Positions 39,973 through 49,627 of a stretch of DNA of 64,000 nucleotides are shown here, in pieces (position 1 is the first letter of the stretch; the number at the start of each line of letters is the position of its first letter). Below the pieces are notes generated by a model. It searched no databases. It had not been told where the DNA came from and worked only from the letters and a program-made list of their open reading frames with translations. The position numbers were made by a program, and so were the translations under genes. Origin of the DNA: Bacillota bacterium (GTDB lineage Bacteria > Bacillota > Clostridia > Peptostreptococcales > Anaerovoracaceae); the NCBI GenBank assembly GCA_021769295.1, contig JAETTD010000001.1:62001-126000 (forward strand). The letters are read 5' to 3'.

Positions 39973-40091
39973 GTATACATATTTTAGGTTTTTGTATACT
40001 TTGTATACGGTTTTGGCTCATATGTATACCCGAGGTATACCTTTTCCGAATTTTCGTATACTTTGTATACCGGTTTGCCGGTTTTTGTATA
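39973..40091. repeat. 62-bp repeat array, GTATAC family (2 units, 8 boxes)
   Basis: GTATAC occurs at 39973, 39994, 40003, 40024, 40035, 40056, 40065 and 40086. Box spacing is 21, 9, 21, 11, 21, 9, 21, so the pattern repeats after exactly 62 bp. Each 21-bp pair makes a 27-bp palindrome, GTATAC-N15-GTATAC. The inner 15 bases are not conserved. Confidence 0.9.
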
Positions 40092-40112
40092 CCGCCGGCA
40101 GCTCCCCAGCAA

Positions 40113-40300
40113 CACGTTTTTATGGTTTCACGCAATAACGTTAAGGTTTTCCGAAATCGTGTTGCCGGAGCTACAACATTCCTGCAATTTCACGCAATTA
40201 TGTTAAGGTTTTCCGAAACGGTGGTGCCGACGCTACAATGCTTCTGTGAATTCATGCAATTATGTTATGGATTTTGCAGATTGTGGTTATCCGGTCGAGG
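40113..40300. repeat. 62-bp repeat array, ATGTT family, right copy (3 cores)
   Basis: Boxes at 40138 (ACGTT), 40200 and 40262 are 62 bp apart. The array is a direct repeat of the left copy (29199-29386) and includes the identical 44-bp end up to CCGGTCGA. A GC-rich, CGAG/CGGCC-rich stretch follows (40300-40410). Gap 39867-40568 therefore holds the element end, two arrays, this GC island and the nhaC terminator. Confidence 0.85.
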
Positions 40301-40430
40301 GTCGAGCAACTCGGGGTCAAACCGGCCGAGGTCAACTTCCAAGCCAATCGCCGATCGAGCCAGCCGAGCCGGCCCTGCGGCCGGCCCGGTGCAGCGGCTC
40401 GCCAGGGCATACGCAGCCCATAAATCAAAA

Positions 40431-40472
40431 AGAGCGCCCTGAAGCGCTCATTTGCAGCTTCAAGGCACTCTT
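40431..40472 (-). terminator. Terminator after nhaC
   Basis: On the minus strand AGAGTGCCTTGAAGC / GCTTCAGGGCGCTCT with an 11-nt loop, then TTTTTG. It lies about 97 bp after the nhaC stop. Confidence 0.7.
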
Positions 40473-40568
40473 ATATAAACTTTTAAATAACAGCCGAGGC
40501 GCCGATATTATTATTTATAAAACAACTGTCTTTTCTGTAACCTCGCCAAAATACCCTCTTTTTAAAGG

Positions 40569-42188
40569 TTAAACCGCTTCATGCGACTTGGTTACCTTTT
40601 TCATAACTACGAGAGCAACAACAATGCATGCAAGCGTTACAGGCAGTGCAACCGCAGGAGCTATAAAGCCGGCGGCAAGGAATCCTATCAGCGATGAGGC
40701 TCCTACCGTTATAGCATAAGGCAGCTGAGTCTTTACATGCTGCAAGTGGTCGCAGCACGCACTTGTCGAAGACTGAATGGTAGTATCCGAAATAGGTGAG
40801 CAGTGGTCTCCGAACAAGCCTCCGCTTACTACTGCTCCGATTGCAAGAGGAATGGATAATCCCATAGCGTGGGCCATAGGAACCGCAATCGGCATACCGA
40901 GCGCCCATACGCCCCAGCTTGAACCTGTTGCGAAAGATACCACAACGCCTATGATGAACATGATTGCCGGTATCAGGCTCGGAGTTATGGAATCCTGAAC
41001 CACTCCGGTCAGGTAAACACCTATGTTCATGGACTTGGTCAAAGTACTTATGCTCCATGCGCATACCAGTATCATGATTACCTGCATCATGCTTGCGGCA
41101 CCCTTTGTCCATCTGTCAATGGCCTGATGCAAATTCAGGAGTTTTGTCTTTATTCCGACTATTCCCGCTGCTATTGAGCCTGTCAGGAAGCACATTGCTA
41201 TGGACATCTGAATGTTGGCATTGCCGAACACTCCGGATATTCCGTTTTCCCAGATTCTTCCTGTGTAGAACACACATGCAAATATGGTAACTATAAGAGT
41301 TCCCATAGGAATCAGGAAGTTCTTTAAAGTAAGATTGTATTCGTCAGGAACTTCGCCTTCAGGCGGCTCTGCGATTAAGTTGTCATTTTCCCCGTAAGTC
41401 ATTCCCGTTTCTCTCGCTCTCTTTTCAGCGGCATACATAGGACCTACGTCCAAGCCGAACAGGATTACAAGAAGAACGGTTATTACCGAGAATACTCCGT
41501 ACAAGTTAAACTGGAACATTCCGAAGTACAAATCATAAGCTCCTACTCCCGTAAGTCCCAGGGCAGCTATTTCAGCGGCCAACAGACCTACCAGATATAC
41601 TCCGTTATCACTTATAGGCGACATGGAAACCAGAGGTGCACCCATGGCGTCAGTGATGTATGCAAGCTTAACTCTGGAAATCTTCATCTTGTCGGTAACA
41701 GGTCTCATTATAACGCCTACCAGCAGGCAGCCCTGATTGAAGATGAATACAAACGGTGCAAACCATGCCAAAAGCTGACCCTTTTTCTGACTGTTGGCAA
41801 CTTTCTGCGCCCACCTTCCGAAGGCTTCCGCACCTCCGCAGGCGCTGAGCATGTACATAAATCCTCCTATAAGCGCCATGATGACCAGCATACCTGCATT
41901 CCAGCTATCTGCAACAGAAGGAATTATGTAACCTGTAAAACTTCCTATAAGTCCGTCTATCGGATTCCATCCGTTGATTATTGTTGCTCCAAGCCAAATA
42001 CCGATAAACATAGATATTATGGTTTGCTTGGTAACAAAAGCAAGGACGATTGTTACAAGAGGAGGAATCAGGCAAAGAGCGCCGTAATTCACAACCTCTT
42101 CTCCCTCTTCGGCAGCAAATGCGATTACTGTAAATGCACAAACGATTATGCAGACAGCAATCAATATTCTTTTCATATTCTTTTTCAT
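40569..42188 (-). CDS. NhaC family Na+/H+ antiporter
   Basis: 539 aa with about 13 membrane spans. It carries the family signature FGDHCSPISDTTI and the SWGVWALGMPIAVPMAHAMG segment, plus the N-terminal IFNQGCLLVGVIMRPVTDKM region. NhaC-type proteins exchange Na+ for H+ or, in some members, substrate anions such as malate and lactate. It is last in a minus-strand set after an LctP-type carrier and an amidohydrolase; the gene order suggests a role in the same pathway rather than general pH control (inference). Confidence 0.88.
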   Translation of the reverse strand: MKKNMKRILIAVCIIVCAFTVIAFAAEEGEEVVNYGALCLIPPLVTIVLAFVTKQTIISMFIGIWLGATIINGWNPIDGLIGSFTGYIIPSVADSWNAGMLVIMALIGGFMYMLSACGGAEAFGRWAQKVANSQKKGQLLAWFAPFVFIFNQGCLLVGVIMRPVTDKMKISRVKLAYITDAMGAPLVSMSPISDNGVYLVGLLAAEIAALGLTGVGAYDLYFGMFQFNLYGVFSVITVLLVILFGLDVGPMYAAEKRARETGMTYGENDNLIAEPPEGEVPDEYNLTLKNFLIPMGTLIVTIFACVFYTGRIWENGISGVFGNANIQMSIAMCFLTGSIAAGIVGIKTKLLNLHQAIDRWTKGAASMMQVIMILVCAWSISTLTKSMNIGVYLTGVVQDSITPSLIPAIMFIIGVVVSFATGSSWGVWALGMPIAVPMAHAMGLSIPLAIGAVVSGGLFGDHCSPISDTTIQSSTSACCDHLQHVKTQLPYAITVGASSLIGFLAAGFIAPAVALPVTLACIVVALVVMKKVTKSHEAV

Positions 42189-42267
42189 ATTAACTGCTCC
42201 TTTTTCTTTTGTAATAATACCTCTGCCTCTTAATATTTTTTAATGCAAGTTACATGTGATTACGCTT

Positions 42268-43860
42268 TTAGATTGCGTAAACCTGTTCCCCGCCTAAAAA
42301 AGTCTTTTCTACTTTTGTGTCAAGAATTTTTACGTCATCATCGAAAATATCCTGTGACAATACCACAAAGTCTGCCAGGTATCCCTCAGTTAGCTTTCCT
42401 TTATATTCTTCTTCAAAGGAAGTATATGCGGAACCTGTCGTATACAGTGCCACAGCCTCCTGAACCGTCAATCTCTGGTCAGGCATCCAGCCCTCTTTCG
42501 GCTCACCGTCAAGGTTCTGAGAAGTAACGGCGCAGTGAATTGCCAACATAGGGTCGAAGGACTCTACCGGAGCATCGGAGCTTCCGGAAACTCTTATTCC
42601 TTTATCAAGCATGGTCTTCCAGTTATATGAAGTGCTCAGTCTTTCCTTTCCGAGAAGTTCTTCGGCAATCTCCATATCCGCACGAATGAACAGCGGCTGA
42701 ATATCTGCCAATACATTATTCTTTGCAAATCTGTCCAAAATATCTTCGCTTGTAATCTGGCAATGTATGATTCTGAACCTCGGGTCTGCCTTAGGGAATT
42801 TCTCGCCTATCTTTTCATAGCAGTTCAATATTATGTCCATGGTTCTGTCGCCTATGGCATGCATAGCCAGCTGCAAGCCGCCTTTGTGAGCTTTTTCGAG
42901 AAGATTGTAAAATTCCTCTTCATCATATACGAAGATTCCTCTGTTTTCGCTGTCTCCTTCATAAGGCTCTATCAACGCTGCGGTCTTTCCTCCTAATGAG
43001 CCGTCAGGAAGAAGCTTAAATGCTCCTATCTTAAAGAAATCGCTTCCGCATCCGGTTATTTCTCCAGAAGTTAGATAATCGCTCAGTTCTTTATCATTTA
43101 TAAGTCTGAGCTGCTGGATGAATCTCACCTTCAGCTTTCCTTCGCTGTCCAGCTCTTTGTAAGCTTCCAGTATATCCTCTATAGTTGCATCCCAAAGTTT
43201 AAAATCATCTGTCTGAACCGTGGTAAGACCTACTTTAAGCAAGTCTTCCTGATAGTCGAGAATGAATTTTTTGAGTTCATCTTTGGTATACTTGGTGAGA
43301 ATGTCATATATCAGAAATCTTGCTCTTTCGTGGAGCATTCCGGTCGGTACGCCTTCTTCATCAACAACGATAAGTCCGTCGTCCATTACAGGAGGATTCT
43401 CAAATATTCCGGCTTCTTTCAGTGCCAGAGTATTGGCAACCGCCACGCTGCAGCATGCTCTCGTGAAAATTGCAGGGTTGTCCGGACAGAATTTATCCAA
43501 GTCCTGCCTTGTAGGCAAGGTGTGGTTGTCAAAATTGTTCTCGTTCCAGCCTCCGCCCTGAATCCACTGGCCTTTTTTTACATGCTTCTCAGCCATGTAT
43601 TCCTCTGTCAGCTTCTTCATGTCCTCCAGCGATTTGGCCTCAAAGAAATTTATCTTTTCTTTATCCGTCGCATAACAGAGGAAATGCTGGTGGCTGTCGT
43701 GAAAAGCGGGCACAACGGTTTTTCCTTCTAAGTCAACCACCCGGCAATCGTCTTTGCAACATTGGCCATTGACTATTTTTCCGTTTTCCACTACAATTGA
43801 ATCCACTACTTCAGCGCCGTTCATTGTGTGAATTTTGCCGTTTTTAAAAATTGTTTTCAT
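42268..43860 (-). CDS. YtcJ-type amidohydrolase
   Basis: 530 aa. VVPAFHDSHQHF (metal-binding HxH near 60), the IQGGGWNENNF segment, HAIGDRTMD, RIIHCQ and SGSSDAPVESFDPMLAI (metal Asp) identify the YtcJ/amidohydrolase_3 branch of the amidohydrolase superfamily. Members hydrolyse formamides, N-acyl compounds or nitriles; the substrate here is unknown. It lies 18 bp after the LctP gene and 79 bp before nhaC, same strand. Confidence 0.87.
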   Translation of the reverse strand: MKTIFKNGKIHTMNGAEVVDSIVVENGKIVNGQCCKDDCRVVDLEGKTVVPAFHDSHQHFLCYATDKEKINFFEAKSLEDMKKLTEEYMAEKHVKKGQWIQGGGWNENNFDNHTLPTRQDLDKFCPDNPAIFTRACCSVAVANTLALKEAGIFENPPVMDDGLIVVDEEGVPTGMLHERARFLIYDILTKYTKDELKKFILDYQEDLLKVGLTTVQTDDFKLWDATIEDILEAYKELDSEGKLKVRFIQQLRLINDKELSDYLTSGEITGCGSDFFKIGAFKLLPDGSLGGKTAALIEPYEGDSENRGIFVYDEEEFYNLLEKAHKGGLQLAMHAIGDRTMDIILNCYEKIGEKFPKADPRFRIIHCQITSEDILDRFAKNNVLADIQPLFIRADMEIAEELLGKERLSTSYNWKTMLDKGIRVSGSSDAPVESFDPMLAIHCAVTSQNLDGEPKEGWMPDQRLTVQEAVALYTTGSAYTSFEEEYKGKLTEGYLADFVVLSQDIFDDDVKILDTKVEKTFLGGEQVYAI

Positions 43861-43878
43861 CGTTAAAGATGCTCCTTT

Positions 43879-45480
43879 CTATATAATCAATCTGCAGATT
43901 ATTCCGATAACAAGCGTCAGCACCGCTGCAACAGGCAGCAATATTTTAAGTATTGCACCCTCTTCGCCCGGTGATTCGGCTGACGTGGTTCCGAGGACAA
44001 TTTTGCTCGGAGAAATTATGCTTCCGACAGCGGCCCCCGAAGTCTGGGAAGCCAGCAAAGCGCTGCTTTTTACTCCCAAATTTGACGCCGCATTTACTTG
44101 TACATCCGTAAACAAGATGTTCGATGACATATTGCTTCCCGTGATAAAAGAGCCGATGAGCCCTATAAATCCCGAAAAGATTGCATACTTGCTTCCCAGA
44201 GCCATGGTTATGCCCTGCGCTATCAGCAAAGTCTGCCCTGTTCCGCTCATAAGTTTTGAAATAATCAGCAGCAGAGCTATCGAACATGCGGACGGCTTGG
44301 TCTTTTCAAGGGTTCTCTTTAAAATTCTTTTCACCGCTCCGCTTTTAAAAAGCTTATTCTTTTTAAGGATAAAATAGCTGATTATACATGTAACCAAAAG
44401 CACCGTTCCGGAATCCGTGAAAGGATAAAATGGCGAATATTTATCTACGGCGCCGTTGACATACCCCTGACCCGTTTGAGTCTGCGGGAAAGCAAAGCCT
44501 ATGCTCCATTGACCTAAGAAGCTGTTTATCGGTTCTACCGCCAAAAGCAGCACAGTTACGATGATAAGAACGATATACGGCGAAAATGCTACGATGCTTT
44601 TTATGTTGCTTTCGCCTGATGCCACTGCTGTCGCCTCCGGCTGCCTTCTCATGATACTGCTCTGTACTGATTTTGCTTCCGCCTTATACATCTTCAGTTT
44701 GGATAGAGCAAAGACGAAAACCATGGCAAGAGTCGACGGTATAAAAGCTGCAATGGATTGATTGAACTGAGAGACTATCAGTTCGCCTCCCCCATGTATA
44801 AATGAAATTACGAGGACAAACACTAAACCTTGCCTGATGCCCTCTGCTCTGCCATACAGCCAGCATATCAGGAGCCCTACTGTTGCATTTAATATCCAAA
44901 GAAAAGCAGAAGCATACAATGCGGTCGTCGTAACGTCACTGCCGCTTATTCCTGATATGTCAACCAGCACGTCCCAAGCTACGGCCAGAGTTCCGAAGGT
45001 GTTTCCCCAGGATTGACCGAGAAGAGCGATTACCACCGCAGGTATGGGTTTGACTCCGATTCCCATGAGTATGGGAACACATATGGCAACGGGAACGCCA
45101 AAGCCTGTAATACCTTGTAAAAATCCTGCAAATACCCACCCTATGGTAAGTATTTTAAAAAGTTCGTTGGGGCTTATCTTTTCTATTCCGGCATTGATTG
45201 CCCCTATGCATCCCGCCTCCGCTATCACTTCGTACAGCAATATGGCAGGAAATATGATAAAAAGTATGGCCGCAGTATTCCAAAGTCCTTTAAGCGCCTC
45301 AAACATCATCAGTTTGGCGCCCGCTTTGAAAAAGATTGACGAAGTAACGGCCGTAATCAGCAGAGTCAGTGCTGCCGCCTTCGTAGTCGTCCAATGAAAT
45401 GCGGTTAAAAGTACTATTAAAAGGATTATCGGAATAATTCCGATGAACCAATCTAAATAAAACATCGGTATATATTTCAT
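43879..45480 (-). CDS. LctP-family lactate permease-type carrier
   Basis: 533 aa, about 13 spans. GITGFGVPVAICVPILMGIG and the QSWGNTFGTLAVAWD segment match L-lactate permeases, as does GSFITGSNMSSNILF and AAVGSIISPSKIVLG. It would import lactate, glycolate or another hydroxy-acid. First gene of the minus-strand set. A PucR-type regulator is divergent with a 171-bp gap. Confidence 0.88.
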   Translation of the reverse strand: MKYIPMFYLDWFIGIIPIILLIVLLTAFHWTTTKAAALTLLITAVTSSIFFKAGAKLMMFEALKGLWNTAAILFIIFPAILLYEVIAEAGCIGAINAGIEKISPNELFKILTIGWVFAGFLQGITGFGVPVAICVPILMGIGVKPIPAVVIALLGQSWGNTFGTLAVAWDVLVDISGISGSDVTTTALYASAFLWILNATVGLLICWLYGRAEGIRQGLVFVLVISFIHGGGELIVSQFNQSIAAFIPSTLAMVFVFALSKLKMYKAEAKSVQSSIMRRQPEATAVASGESNIKSIVAFSPYIVLIIVTVLLLAVEPINSFLGQWSIGFAFPQTQTGQGYVNGAVDKYSPFYPFTDSGTVLLVTCIISYFILKKNKLFKSGAVKRILKRTLEKTKPSACSIALLLIISKLMSGTGQTLLIAQGITMALGSKYAIFSGFIGLIGSFITGSNMSSNILFTDVQVNAASNLGVKSSALLASQTSGAAVGSIISPSKIVLGTTSAESPGEEGAILKILLPVAAVLTLVIGIICRLII

Positions 45481-45586
45481 CTCCTTATTTTCGTTGACAT
45501 AATATTAACAGAATGTTTTTTTACTGCTATGAACATTTGGCATAAATATGAGCGCTTCGTTTTGTGCACTCGCCCAAATACTTTTT

Positions 45587-45616
45587 TTGCGTTAAACCTT
45601 ATTATATTGATAATAA
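45587..45616 (+). promoter_or_regulatory. Candidate promoter of pucR-like gene
   Basis: TTGCGT and TAATAA with an 18-bp spacer, 35 bp before the ATG. Weak match. Confidence 0.35.
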
Positions 45617-45651
45617 AATGCAGCTTTTTTGCGAAAGGAGGAAACCGCAAT

Positions 45652-47295
45652 ATGACTTTATCAGAATTACTCAGTATAGATAAATTGAAATCAATAGAAG
45701 TAGTTGCCGGATTTGAAGGCGTGAATCGGGAAGCCACGGGCGCCGTCATGCTTGATAATCCCGAAATGGTTAATTGGATGCGAGAAGGAGAAATCCTGCT
45801 TACGACGGGATACGTTCTAAAAGACAATCCCCGCAAGCAAATCGAAATATTAGATGAACTCATCAAAAACAAAGCCGGAGGTCTGGCAATCAAAGTCAGA
45901 CGGTATTTTGATGAAATCCCTGCTGAAATGATTGAAAAAGCCAACAGCAGCGGCTTCCCGATTTTACAGCTTCCTTATTACATGTCTCTGTCTGAAATCA
46001 GCGAAATAATAAACAAACATATTTACCTTGCTCAGCAGGGGATCACCTTTCAGAACACAATTTCTCAGTCGCTGTTTGACTTAATTCAGAGAAACGGCAA
46101 CATAAAATCCATCATCGACCAAAGCGAACAGTTTATTAAATGTGGCTTGGCTTTCCTCGACTTGCGGATGAAAATAAAGTACAAATCCATAAGTTTTGAC
46201 CGATATACCTCCGACAGGTTCAGCGACAAAGACGCCATTTTCCCTGATGAAAAAGCGCAGAATTATATAAAGCTTATCAATCGTCAAGGCACCATAACCG
46301 TAAGTGACACAAACCTTTTAGGCGCTGAAGGAGATGCCCTAATCTACCCTATAAAATCAGCGGGAGAACTGCTTGGGTACCTTCTTTGTGTGCTTCCTCA
46401 GGATTCTCACAATTCGGGCGAAACAGAGCTCATCTGCCAGAAAACATGCCTTGCAATCTCACTGACCATTTTGCGTGAAAAAACTTTCATTTCTTTTAAA
46501 AACAGAGAGACGGAAAAATTTCTCGATTCTCTCGTAACGGAAGGTGAACTGACCTACAGTGAGATAGTCAAATCAGCCAATTATTGCAATATGGCCTTAG
46601 ATGCGCCTTATATATGCTGCGTAATATCCTTTTTCAGCCAACATGACCTTAACGAAACCAGCGACTGGGTAGGTATAAAATCTCTCAGCCGCAGAAAACT
46701 TACGGCATCATGGGAAAGTCTTTCTGAAAACCCCTGCAAGATTCTCGTCAAGCATAACAACATAGTTCTGATTCTCTCTCAGGACAGACATCTGTTTCCT
46801 CATGAGCAGGTTGCCATGGTCACCGAATATTGCACTGAAATCAAATCCAATCTGATAGACCCATACTGCCAAGACCCCGTATTCTTCGGCATAGGAGAAC
46901 CGGTAGAGTCCCTGGCGCAAGTTTACAGAAGCTACTCTCAGGCTCTTCGTTCTGTCGACCTCATGTCCAAGAAAAAAGAGGAATTTATAGGATGCTACCG
47001 CAGATATATATTATATGAACTTATATATGACTCTCCTTCGGCCAAGCTCGCCCTTGTAGAGCGGCTAAAACCTCTTATAGACTACGACTCTGCCCACAAC
47101 ACAAACTTAATCGAAACCTTGGACGTGTACTTCAAGAATTGCCAGAATTCGGTCAATACTTCAAAGGATTTATTCATACACAGGAACACCTTGCTTTACC
47201 GGCTGGAAAGGATTTCGGAGGTTCTGAACCTAAATTTTGACGACAGTGAGCAGATTTTAATCATGCAGCTGGCATTAAAGGCTTTAATAATGTAA
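45652..47295 (+). CDS. PucR family transcriptional regulator
   Basis: The track starts at 45529, but ATG 45652 (MTLSELLSIDKLKSIEVVAG) follows AAAGGAGG; 547 aa. The N-terminal PucR domain (about 1-125) has MLDNPEMVNWMREGEILLTTG, a central GGDEF-like/CdaR region follows, and the C-terminal HTH_30 reads NTSKDLFIHRNTLLYRLERI. These proteins activate nearby catabolic operons in response to a metabolite. The divergent position makes the LctP-amidohydrolase-NhaC set the likely target. Confidence 0.9.
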   Translation: MTLSELLSIDKLKSIEVVAGFEGVNREATGAVMLDNPEMVNWMREGEILLTTGYVLKDNPRKQIEILDELIKNKAGGLAIKVRRYFDEIPAEMIEKANSSGFPILQLPYYMSLSEISEIINKHIYLAQQGITFQNTISQSLFDLIQRNGNIKSIIDQSEQFIKCGLAFLDLRMKIKYKSISFDRYTSDRFSDKDAIFPDEKAQNYIKLINRQGTITVSDTNLLGAEGDALIYPIKSAGELLGYLLCVLPQDSHNSGETELICQKTCLAISLTILREKTFISFKNRETEKFLDSLVTEGELTYSEIVKSANYCNMALDAPYICCVISFFSQHDLNETSDWVGIKSLSRRKLTASWESLSENPCKILVKHNNIVLILSQDRHLFPHEQVAMVTEYCTEIKSNLIDPYCQDPVFFGIGEPVESLAQVYRSYSQALRSVDLMSKKKEEFIGCYRRYILYELIYDSPSAKLALVERLKPLIDYDSAHNTNLIETLDVYFKNCQNSVNTSKDLFIHRNTLLYRLERISEVLNLNFDDSEQILIMQLALKALIM

Positions 47296-47310
47296 AAATC
47301 GAAAATATCC

Positions 47311-47339
47311 TTGCATTTTCAAGCGTATTCGTATATAAT
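47311..47339 (+). promoter_or_regulatory. Sigma-A promoter of rpsT
   Basis: TTGCAT, 17-bp spacer, perfect TATAAT (47334-47339), 50 bp before the ATG. Confidence 0.8.
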
Positions 47340-47388
47340 GCAAGTTGCGAATTTATAGCTAAAATTAAGAAAAGTGGGGTAAAAATTT

Positions 47389-47661
47389 ATGGCAAACATC
47401 AAATCCGCAAAGAAAAGAATCAGAGTTATCGACAAGAAAACCGCAAGAAACAGAAGAATTAAGAATCATCTTAAAGCTGTTTTAAAGAACTTTGACAAAG
47501 CTATGGAAGAAGGCAACTTAGAAGTAGCTCAGGAAAAGTTAAGACTTGCGGAAAAGAAACTTATGCAGGCAGCAGCAAAGAATACTATTTCAAAGAATGC
47601 AGCTTCAAGAAAAGTTTCAAGATTAACCAAAAGATTCAACGCTGCCAAAGCAGCAAAATAA
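47389..47661 (+). CDS. rpsT: 30S ribosomal protein S20
   Basis: 90 aa, highly basic. ANIKSAKKRIRVIDKKTARN and the C-terminal KNTISKNAASRKVSRLTKRF match bacterial S20, which binds the 5' domain of 16S rRNA. Monocistronic with a strong promoter and terminator. In many Firmicutes rpsT lies beside gpr; here it is 18 kb away. Confidence 0.96.
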   Translation: MANIKSAKKRIRVIDKKTARNRRIKNHLKAVLKNFDKAMEEGNLEVAQEKLRLAEKKLMQAAAKNTISKNAASRKVSRLTKRFNAAKAAK

Positions 47662-47714
47662 GTCTCACCCGTCCCCACCCGTGCATAAGTTAAATGCACA
47701 GTATGAGCAATACG

Positions 47715-47750
47715 AAAACCATGGATGTGTCTCCCATGGTTTTTTCTTTT
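47715..47750 (+). terminator. Terminator after rpsT
   Basis: AAAACCATGG / CCATGGTTTT with a 9-nt loop and a TTTTTTCTTTT tail. Confidence 0.9.
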
Positions 47751-47851
47751 AAACCTTTGATTTTAAAGGGGTTTTTCCCTTGCTTATCGCTCATTGCGGT
47801 GTTAAAATATGAATATATTTATATCTTAACAATCGACGGAGAGGAAGAGAA

Positions 47852-49615
47852 ATGATCGAGATTAAGAATACCCGGGTATTAAATTGGGTAAACGAATGTG
47901 CAGAGCTGACAAATCCAAAGGAGATAGTATGGATTGACGGCTCAGAAGAACAACTTGAAGCAATACGTCAGGAAGCATGCGACACAGGCGAAATGATACG
48001 CCTCAATGAAGAAAAACTGCCGGGATGTTACTATTACAGAACAGACCCCAAAGACGTGGCAAGAGACGAAAAAAGAACGGTAATCTGCACCACTTATCAG
48101 AAGGATGCAGGTCCTACCAACAACTGGGTTCAAAAAGACGAAATGTATGCAAAAATGCGTCCTCTTTTCAAGGATTCCATGAAAGGCCGTACCATGTATG
48201 CAATACCTTTTTCCATGGGAGTTCCCGGTACTGAATTTTCAAAGATAGGAATCGAACTCACCGATTCAATTTACGTTGTGCTTTCCATGCATATAATGAC
48301 TCATGTAGGAGACATAGTGATAGAACAGCTCAACAAGGGAGCTGATTTTGTAAAATGTCTGCATTCCAAAGCAGAAGTCAACGCAGAGAAAAAATATATA
48401 GCTCACTTCCCTGAAGACAACACCATCTGGAGCATCAACTCCGCATACGGCGGCAACGTTCTTCTCGGAAAGAAGTGCCTTGCGCTGCGTATCGGTTCAT
48501 GGCTCGGAAAGCAGGAAGGCTGGATGGCTGAACACATGCTCATCCTGTGCATAGAAAATCCTCAAGGCGAAAAGAAATACATATGCGCCGCTTTTCCAAG
48601 CGCCTGCGGCAAGACAAACCTTGCCATGCTGATTCCGCCTGAACATTTGAAGAAGAAGGGTTACAAAGCTTACACCATAGGTGACGATATTGCTTGGCTC
48701 CGTATAGGTGATGACGGCAGACTTTATGCCGTAAATCCTGAAAACGGATTCTTCGGAGTTGCTCCGGGCACCAACAGCAAGTCCAACAATAACGCTCTTA
48801 TGACAACCAAGAAAAATACAATTTACACTAACGTGTGCAGAAATCTGGACGACAATACGGTATGGTGGGAAGGTCTCGACCAGCCTGCTCCTACCAACGG
48901 CGAAGACTGGCAGGGCCGCCCTTGGAATGCAGAGACAGCAACGGAAAAAGGTGCTCATCCCAACTCAAGGTTTACAGCACCTGCAGAGAACTGTCCTTCC
49001 ATTGCTCCTGAATTCTTCACAGGCGAAGGCGTTCCTATCAGCGCAATAATCTTCGGCGGACGCCGCGCAAAAGCAGAACCGCTGATTTGTCAGTCCTTTG
49101 ACTGGAACCATGGCGTATTTATGGGTTCCAAAATGTCTTCGGAAACTACCGCTGCTGCCAACGGCGCTGTCGGCGTTGTAAGACATGACCCTATGGCAAT
49201 GCTTCCTTTCTGCGGATACCATATGGGCGACTATTTCCAGCACTGGATTGATATGGGCAAAAAAATGACCAATCCGCCTAAGATCTTCAATGTAAACTGG
49301 TTCCGCAAGGATGATGAAGGCAAGTTCATATGGCCGGGATTCGGAGATAACCTCCGCGCTCTCTTATGGGCTCTCGAGCGTTGTGAAGATAATGCGGACG
49401 CAAGTGAGACTCCTATCGGATATGTCCCTACCGCCGAATCGCTGGATACAGAAGGTATAGATATTACTGACGAGCAGCTTTCCGAAATTCTCACTATTGA
49501 TAAGGATGTATGGAAAGGCGAACTTGAGGGTATTAAAGAATGGTATGCCAAGTTTGACCATATGCCTGAAGAGCTTACGTCAGCGCTCCAAAAACTTGAG
49601 GAAGACTTGAAATAG
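47852..49615 (+). CDS. pckG: Phosphoenolpyruvate carboxykinase (GTP)
   Basis: 587 aa. Its GTP-type features are FPSACGKTNLAML (P-loop/kinase-1a), the GDDIAWLR metal site, NPENGFFGVAPGT, the FGGRRAKAEPL region and the NWFRKDDEGKFIWPGFGDN end. It interconverts oxaloacetate and PEP with GTP/GDP; in fermenters it often runs in the carboxylating direction. Start ATG 47852 has GGAGAGGAAG upstream. Single gene with its own terminator. Confidence 0.95.
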   Translation: MIEIKNTRVLNWVNECAELTNPKEIVWIDGSEEQLEAIRQEACDTGEMIRLNEEKLPGCYYYRTDPKDVARDEKRTVICTTYQKDAGPTNNWVQKDEMYAKMRPLFKDSMKGRTMYAIPFSMGVPGTEFSKIGIELTDSIYVVLSMHIMTHVGDIVIEQLNKGADFVKCLHSKAEVNAEKKYIAHFPEDNTIWSINSAYGGNVLLGKKCLALRIGSWLGKQEGWMAEHMLILCIENPQGEKKYICAAFPSACGKTNLAMLIPPEHLKKKGYKAYTIGDDIAWLRIGDDGRLYAVNPENGFFGVAPGTNSKSNNNALMTTKKNTIYTNVCRNLDDNTVWWEGLDQPAPTNGEDWQGRPWNAETATEKGAHPNSRFTAPAENCPSIAPEFFTGEGVPISAIIFGGRRAKAEPLICQSFDWNHGVFMGSKMSSETTAAANGAVGVVRHDPMAMLPFCGYHMGDYFQHWIDMGKKMTNPPKIFNVNWFRKDDEGKFIWPGFGDNLRALLWALERCEDNADASETPIGYVPTAESLDTEGIDITDEQLSEILTIDKDVWKGELEGIKEWYAKFDHMPEELTSALQKLEEDLK

Positions 49616-49627
49616 AAAAGTTGTACG

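Noticed and set aside
39966-40442. Plus-strand ORF of 158 aa across the arrays
   Set aside because: It translates the GTATAC and ATGTT repeats and the GC island; no start signal and no protein-like composition.
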